Part shown: one piece after another, positions 60,085-64,000 of the stretch
Layout: each line of letters starts with the position of its first letter
Numbering within the stretch: the stretch's first letter is position 1
From: Saccharothrix sp. HUAS TT1
Lineage (GTDB): Bacteria; Actinomycetota; Actinomycetes; Mycobacteriales; Pseudonocardiaceae
Direction of reading: 5' to 3'
DNA: 64,000 nt
Assembly: GCF_040744945.1 (NCBI RefSeq)
Contig: NZ_CP160453.1
Location: 2,666,001-2,730,000, forward strand
Made by a program: the position numbers and the translations under genes
Notes under the pieces: generated by a model
The model's database searches: none
Told to the model about the DNA's origin: nothing
What the model saw: only the letters and a program-made list of their open reading frames with translations

Positions 60085-61088
60085 GCGCGCGCCAGCTCCT
60101 CCGCTGGGTCGTCGCGGTGGTACACCTGCTCGCTCGGCTCGATGCTGTCCAGGAACCCCTGGTAGATCCGCGCCCCGAGCAGGTGCGACGCCGGCCGGGC
60201 GTGCCGCAGCGCGCCCACCGGGTCGCTCGACGGGTAGTGCTCCAGCCACGCGTCGACCCACGCCCGCTCGATCGACGGCCGGAACTCCGGCGCCACGAAC
60301 CCGATCAGCCGCCCCGCGTCCAGCGCCGGGTGCCCCCAGTACGCGCCACCCCAGTCGAGCACGACGCCGCCGGAACGCCAGTTGCCCGGGTGGAAGTCGC
60401 CGTGCAGCAACGTCGACGGCAACCCGAAGTCCGGCACCCGCACCTCGCACTCCCGCACCCGCGGCGGACCGGCCAACGCCGCCTGCGCCGCCACCCACCG
60501 CGGCACGATCCGCTCGACGACGTCGGGCGCGGGTCGCCGGCAGTCCTCGCCGGGCGCGTCTTCCAGCAGCACCCGACCGGGCTCCGCCGCGATCACCGCG
60601 GGCACGAGCGCCGGGTCGACCGACGCCACCAGCCCGATCACCCCGGCCTCGTCCACCAGGAACGGCGGGGTGGCCTTCGCCCACGCGGTCCCGCGCGCGG
60701 TCGGCAGCCGGTACAGGCACGACAGGTTCCACGTCTTCACCTGCACGGGCGGTCCGGTCACGTCGACGTGCCGCCGGGCCCACGCCACCAGCGCCGCCGG
60801 CCCGCCGGGACGCGCCCACGGCAGCCGCAGCGGGTGGTCCGGGAACTCGTGGTCCCCCACCCGGGACAACCCCCGCTCCGGCACGCGGTCGGCCTCCACC
60901 TGGTACGTCACCGCACCGCCCCGGACGTCCACCAGCCGCAGCACGCTCGTCGGCACGCCCAGCGCGCGGTCGAGGTGCGCGGTCACCGGCTCGACGTGGT
61001 TCCACCACGGGCTGTCCACCGCGAACGGCTCGGCCGCGCCGACGTACCGACCGCGGACCGTCACCAGCGCCCTGATCTCCCGCACCAC
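60066..61088 (-). CDS. phosphotransferase-fold (APH family) protein
   Basis: Kinase-like protein of 340 residues. The C-terminal half has LLHGDFHPGNW (catalytic Asp and Asn) and VVLDWGGAYWG (metal-binding Asp) of the aminoglycoside phosphotransferase/choline kinase fold. The N-terminal half is unlike resistance enzymes, and the true substrate is unknown. GTG 61088 or the GTG one codon later are both possible. It follows the MarR gene on the same strand by 39 bases. Confidence 0.78.
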   Translation of the reverse strand: MVREIRALVTVRGRYVGAAEPFAVDSPWWNHVEPVTAHLDRALGVPTSVLRLVDVRGGAVTYQVEADRVPERGLSRVGDHEFPDHPLRLPWARPGGPAALVAWARRHVDVTGPPVQVKTWNLSCLYRLPTARGTAWAKATPPFLVDEAGVIGLVASVDPALVPAVIAAEPGRVLLEDAPGEDCRRPAPDVVERIVPRWVAAQAALAGPPRVRECEVRVPDFGLPSTLLHGDFHPGNWRSGGVVLDWGGAYWGHPALDAGRLIGFVAPEFRPSIERAWVDAWLEHYPSSDPVGALRHARPASHLLGARIYQGFLDSIEPSEQVYHRDDPAEELARAQSFAV

Positions 61089-61127
61089 CGCAGGATGGCC
61101 GCGCCCCCGAGCGGTGTCGACCCGATT

Positions 61128-61631
61128 TCAGTCCTCGAAGTCGCCGACCGCGCGGCGGACCTTCGCCAGCAGCTCGGTCAGCTGCCCGGTCTGCCGGTCG
61201 GTCAACCCGCGCAGGCCGAACTCGACGCTCGTCACGGCCTCGGTGGCGGCCTCGCGCCGGGCGTGCCCGGCTTCGGTGATCTCCACCAGCGTGGTGCGCC
61301 GGTCGGTGGGGTGCGGGTTGCGGCGCACGAGCCCGTCGGCTTCCAACCGGTCCACGATGTTCGTGACGCTCGTCGGGTGCAGTTGCAGGCGCTCGCCCAT
61401 CACCCGCATGGGCAGGCTGCCCGTGCGCGCGAACGTCAACAGCACCAGCGCCTCGAACCGCGCGAACGTCAACCCGTGCGGTTTGAGGGCAGCGTCCACG
61501 GCGGACTGGATGATCTGCTGTACTCGCATGACGCTCGTGACCGCCGCCATCGCCGTCGACGGTCCGATCCGCTTCTCCCACAGCTCGGCGGCGCGCGCGA
61601 TGGGGTCGAACGGCAGCGGCTGGGACGTCAT
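61128..61631 (-). CDS. MarR-family transcriptional regulator
   Basis: Winged-helix regulator of 167 residues. The DNA-binding core is [48 protein letters not shown] (about 82-128), with dimer helices at both ends. The ligand is unknown. ATG 61631 starts ten bases from a TACC-N4-GGTA palindrome (61640-61655) in the 41-base gap to the divergent thiamine-binding-type gene; that site may be its own operator. Confidence 0.9.
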   Translation of the reverse strand: MTSQPLPFDPIARAAELWEKRIGPSTAMAAVTSVMRVQQIIQSAVDAALKPHGLTFARFEALVLLTFARTGSLPMRVMGERLQLHPTSVTNIVDRLEADGLVRRNPHPTDRRTTLVEITEAGHARREAATEAVTSVEFGLRGLTDRQTGQLTELLAKVRRAVGDFED

Positions 61632-61672
61632 GCCGCGAAGCTACCAGTGGGTACCGACGGCAGGAGTGGCAA

Positions 61673-61978
61673 GTGCTCATCGCGTTCAGCGTCAGCCCGC
61701 TCGGCGGGGAGTCCGACGGGGTGGCGGCGGCGGTCGCCGAGGCCGTCCGGGTGGTCCGGGAGTCCGGTCTGCCGAACGAGACCAACGCCATGTTCACCCT
61801 GGTCGAGGGCGAGTGGGACGAGGTGATGGCGGTGGTGAAGAGGGCGGCGGAGGCCGTGCAGGCGCACGCGCCCCGGGTCAGCCTGGTGCTCAAGGCGGAC
61901 ATCCGGCCCGGCTACGAGGGGCAGCTCACGGCCAAGGTGGAACGGGTCGAGCGGCACCTCGCCGACGACCTGCCGTGA
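61673..61978 (+). CDS. MTH1187-family thiamine-binding protein
   Basis: Small ferredoxin-fold protein of 101 residues. [28 protein letters not shown] and [27 protein letters not shown] match the MTH1187/YkoF-like group that binds thiamine or its pyrimidine. It forms tetramers in known structures. GTG 61673 has GGAG seven bases upstream. It is divergent from the MarR gene and followed by a strong palindrome. Confidence 0.85.
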   Translation: MLIAFSVSPLGGESDGVAAAVAEAVRVVRESGLPNETNAMFTLVEGEWDEVMAVVKRAAEAVQAHAPRVSLVLKADIRPGYEGQLTAKVERVERHLADDLP

Positions 61979-61989
61979 AGCGCGACAAA

Positions 61990-62007
61990 TAGTAGGACGT
62001 CCTACTA
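61990..62007. promoter_or_regulatory. 18-bp perfect palindrome before the SCO6745-family gene
   Basis: TAGTAGGACGTCCTACTA reads the same on both strands. It ends 11 bases before the start codon at 62019 and would cover the transcription start or -10 region. A bound regulator would block transcription. No regulator gene is adjacent except the MarR at 61.1 kb. Confidence 0.65.
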
Positions 62008-62018
62008 AATTGGTGGGC

Positions 62019-62873
62019 ATGACGACGCCCCGGGACCTGTGGCTGCGCTTCGAGACCTACCACGACGTCACCTACTTCTCGCCGGAGTCACGCGCGGTGA
62101 CCGACGAGCTGGGCTGCAAGGGCGGCTGGATGGGCTACTTCGGCCAGCGCGCGGCACCGCTGGGCGCGGTGCCGCCCGAGGTGGTGACCGCCGCGTTCTT
62201 CAGCTTCCACCCCCGCATGGTGGCCCGCGCGCTGCCCGACGCGTGGGGCGTCGCCGATCCCGCCCGGTTCCTGGAGGCCAGGCTGAAGGGCGTGGACGGC
62301 GCGCTGCGGCGGATGCTGGAGACCCTGGACGTCGCCGAGGCCGCGGAGCTGGCCGGCCGGGCCGCCGCGGCGACGCCGCTGGAGGGCCGGGTGCTGGCCG
62401 CCGCGAACCGCGCCCTGCCCGTGCCCGCCGAACCGCACCTGGCGCTGTGGCAGGCGTGCACGACGTTGCGCGAGTCCCGCGGTGACGGCCACGTGGCGGC
62501 GCTGGTGGCCGCCGACCTCGGCGCGTGCGAGGCGTTGGTGCTGTTCAGCGCGGACAAGGGGCTCGACCCGGCGTACATGCGGCAGGCCCGCGGGTGGTCC
62601 GAGGGGGAGTGGCGGGAAGCCGAAGCGGCGTTGGCCGGGCGCGGTCTGCTCGACGGCGACCTGGGCCTGACCCCGGCCGGCCGGGCGCTGCGCGAGGACG
62701 TCGAACGCCGCACCGACGAGGCCGCCGCCCGTCCGTGGGACGTCCTGGGCGCGGCGGGCGCCGCCCGGTTCGCGGAGCTGATGACCCCGATCGCCCGTCG
62801 CCTCGGCCGGCTCAACGAGGCGATGCGGACCAACCCGATGGCGATCGACCCGGTCGCGCAACTCCCCGGCTAG
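62019..62873 (+). CDS. SCO6745-family protein
   Basis: Alpha-helical protein of 284 residues. The N-terminus (LWLRFETYHDVTYFSPESRAVTDELGCKGGWMGYFGQRAAPLG) and the SFHPRMVARALPDAW segment are characteristic of the SCO6745 family of actinomycetes, which has no assigned biochemical function. The C-terminal third looks like a winged helix (EAEAALAGRGLLDGDLGLTPAGRALREDVERRTDEAA). ATG 62019 lies 11 bases after a perfect palindrome, so expression is probably repressor-controlled. Confidence 0.82.
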   Translation: MTTPRDLWLRFETYHDVTYFSPESRAVTDELGCKGGWMGYFGQRAAPLGAVPPEVVTAAFFSFHPRMVARALPDAWGVADPARFLEARLKGVDGALRRMLETLDVAEAAELAGRAAAATPLEGRVLAAANRALPVPAEPHLALWQACTTLRESRGDGHVAALVAADLGACEALVLFSADKGLDPAYMRQARGWSEGEWREAEAALAGRGLLDGDLGLTPAGRALREDVERRTDEAAARPWDVLGAAGAARFAELMTPIARRLGRLNEAMRTNPMAIDPVAQLPG

Positions 62874-62915
62874 CCGCGCGCGGCGCACCGCCGGACTCGT
62901 GCCAGGATGGAAGGC

Positions 62916-63893
62916 GTGACAAGGCCAGACCCCCGAAAGACCGCCGCACTGTCCGCCGCGCTGTCCGGGGCGGTCGACCTCGGCGCGCTGAAGGCCCGAG
63001 CCGACGCCGCGAGGCAGCGCGCCACCACCCCACCCCCGTCGCCGGGCGGGGCCGCAGCTCCGGACGCCGGTCCGAGCCCGTGGGTGCTGGACGTCACCGA
63101 GGCGACGTTCCAGTCGGTCGTCGAGCGCTCCCTGGAGATCCCGGTCGTGGTCGAGCTGACCGCGACGTGGAGCCCCGAGGCGGGCCAGCTCTCACCCGTG
63201 CTCGAACGCGCCGCCAGGGCGAGCGGCGGCGCCTGGCTGCTGGCCAGGGTCGACCTGGACGCCAGCCCGCGGATCGGCCAGGTGTTCGGCGTGCAGTCGG
63301 TGCCGACCGTGGTCGCCATCGCCGGCGGCCAGCCCATCGACGCGTTCGCGGGCCCCCTGCCGGAGGCCGAGTTCGGCCAGTGGATCGCCCGCCTGCTGGA
63401 CGCCCTGCGCGACCGCCTGCCCGGCATCAAGGCGGCCGAGGCCAACGGCGGCGCGCCCGCGGCCGAGCCCGTGGAGGAGCCGGAGGACCCCCGCTTCACC
63501 GCCGCCGAGGAGGCGTTCGAGCAGGGCGACTTCGCCGCCGCCGAGGCCGCGTACGAGGCCATCCTGGCCGCCGAGCCCGCCAACGCCGAGGCGAAGGCGG
63601 CGCTGGCGCAGGTCCGCTTCACCGCGCGGGCCGAGGCCGTGCCGGCGGACGCCATCGCCAAGGCCGACGGCGCCCCGGACGACGTGGCCGCCCAGCTCGC
63701 CGCGGCTGACTTGGAGTTGGCGACCAACGACGTCGAGCAGGCGTTCAAGCGCCTGGTCGACACCGTCCGGCGGGTCTACGGCGAGGACCGCGACCGGGTC
63801 CGCGAGCACCTGGTCGGCCTGTTCGAGCTGTTCCCGCCGGAGGACGACCGGGTCGCCAAGGCCCGCCGCAACCTGGCCAGCGCCCTGTACTGA
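62916..63893 (+). CDS. thioredoxin-like TPR protein (YbbN/CnoX type)
   Basis: Co-chaperone-like protein of 325 residues: a proline/alanine-rich start, a thioredoxin fold (about 58-165) and TPR helices (about 190-325). At the usual CXXC position it has W85-S-P-E-A, so no redox-active cysteines remain, as in other YbbN-type holdases. Actinobacterial counterparts include Rv1324. GTG 62916 is preferred; CAGGAT ten bases before it fits a -10 for a leaderless transcript. A strong terminator follows. Confidence 0.85.
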   Translation: MTRPDPRKTAALSAALSGAVDLGALKARADAARQRATTPPPSPGGAAAPDAGPSPWVLDVTEATFQSVVERSLEIPVVVELTATWSPEAGQLSPVLERAARASGGAWLLARVDLDASPRIGQVFGVQSVPTVVAIAGGQPIDAFAGPLPEAEFGQWIARLLDALRDRLPGIKAAEANGGAPAAEPVEEPEDPRFTAAEEAFEQGDFAAAEAAYEAILAAEPANAEAKAALAQVRFTARAEAVPADAIAKADGAPDDVAAQLAAADLELATNDVEQAFKRLVDTVRRVYGEDRDRVREHLVGLFELFPPEDDRVAKARRNLASALY

Positions 63894-63898
63894 CCCTC

Positions 63899-63927
63899 GT
63901 GCGGGGGCTGGTCGACAGCCCCCGCAC
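63899..63927. terminator. terminator after the thioredoxin-TPR gene
   Basis: GTGCGGGGGCTG (63899-63910) pairs perfectly with CAGCCCCCGCAC (63916-63927) around a five-base loop, six bases after the stop codon and before a convergent partial gene. Confidence 0.8.
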
Positions 63928-63939
63928 CGGACCGGCCGG

Positions 63940-64000
63940 TCAGCCCGGGTCGATCCACGCCACCTGGACCCGCTGGTGGCCGGACTTGCGGGTGACGAGC
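63940..64000 (-). CDS. partial CDS, C-terminal end only
   Basis: A stop codon on the minus strand (63942-63940) is preceded by 19 open codons reaching the window edge, ending VQVAWIDPG. Its position just beyond a bidirectional-looking terminator supports the end of a real convergent gene. Too little is present to name a family. Confidence 0.45.
   Translation of the reverse strand, partial: LVTRKSGHQRVQVAWIDPG

Noticed and set aside
61640..61655. Member of the GTTACC-N4-GGTAAC set before the MarR gene
   Set aside because: GCTACC-AGTG-GGTACC differs at two arm positions and is more simply explained as a MarR auto-operator.

Overview
This window is chromosomal DNA of a high-GC actinomycete. 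GTG starts are frequent, and several families are typical of or restricted to Actinobacteria (NucS, DUF2550, DUF3558 lipoproteins, SCO6745 family, a DivIVA-like coiled coil, Ccr/Ecm). The order threonylcarbamoyl-AMP synthase - WecA - AtpI - ATP synthase - DUF2550 - cobalamin adenosyltransferase - MurA ... NucS ... methylmalonyl-CoA epimerase - acetyl-CoA acetyltransferase ... thioredoxin-TPR follows Rv1301-Rv1324 of Mycobacterium tuberculosis, with long insertions between the conserved genes. A Pseudonocardiales genome (Saccharothrix/Actinosynnema/Lentzea type) is my best guess; this is inference, not proof. No rRNA, canonical tRNA, insertion sequence, prophage or CRISPR array was seen.

Layout. 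1-11 kb: tRNA modification, wecA and the F1Fo ATP synthase genes atpIBEFHAGD, then an IclR regulator on the opposite strand, then atpC and DUF2550. 11-20 kb: B12 adenosyltransferase, murA (with Asp at the fosfomycin-target position), ethylmalonyl-CoA mutase, two lipoproteins, an ECHDC3-like crotonase, DoxX, NUDIX hydrolase, amino-acid permease and the mismatch endonuclease NucS. 20.4-22.8 kb: a Ro60-type TROVE/vWA protein preceded by a structured RNA, whose apex folds as a tRNA-Ile-like module in circularly permuted order (a Y RNA), with a convergent nucleotidyltransferase-fold gene. 23-30 kb: Crp/Fnr regulator, sodium:solute symporter, DUF3558 lipoprotein, aldehyde dehydrogenase. 30-36 kb: iron-siderophore binding protein, PTS-type dihydroxyacetone kinase dhaKLM, a tandemly duplicated 3-hydroxyacyl-CoA dehydrogenase. 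36-46 kb: small membrane and zinc-ribbon proteins, hydrolases, DivIVA-like protein, crotonyl-CoA carboxylase/reductase, methylmalonyl-CoA epimerase, acetyl-CoA acetyltransferase, MeaB, a 35-residue coupled ORF. 46-50 kb: PPOX protein with a DevS/DevR-like two-component system. 50-57.5 kb: a mannose-type unit (LacI regulator, ManA, sugar ABC transporter) divergent from a GH92 alpha-mannosidase. 57.6-64 kb: ABC-2 exporter, small proteins, MarR, SCO6745-family protein and a YbbN-like protein.

How genes work together. Acetyl-CoA acetyltransferase, 3-hydroxyacyl-CoA dehydrogenase, Ccr, epimerase, Ecm, the adenosyltransferase and MeaB supply much of the ethylmalonyl-CoA route and its B12 upkeep, though scattered over about 33 kb. 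A shared palindrome, GTTACC-N4-GGTAAC with variants, lies upstream of four of these acyl-CoA/aldehyde genes (weakly at a fifth), suggesting one regulator.

The most unusual features are the Ro/Y RNA locus with its permuted tRNA module and a ribosome-site hairpin; a family of 22-bp-period degenerate repeats at three gene-end sites (29.7, 39.3 and 59.6 kb); the ATP synthase operon broken by an inverted gene; and several perfect palindromes that look like operators.
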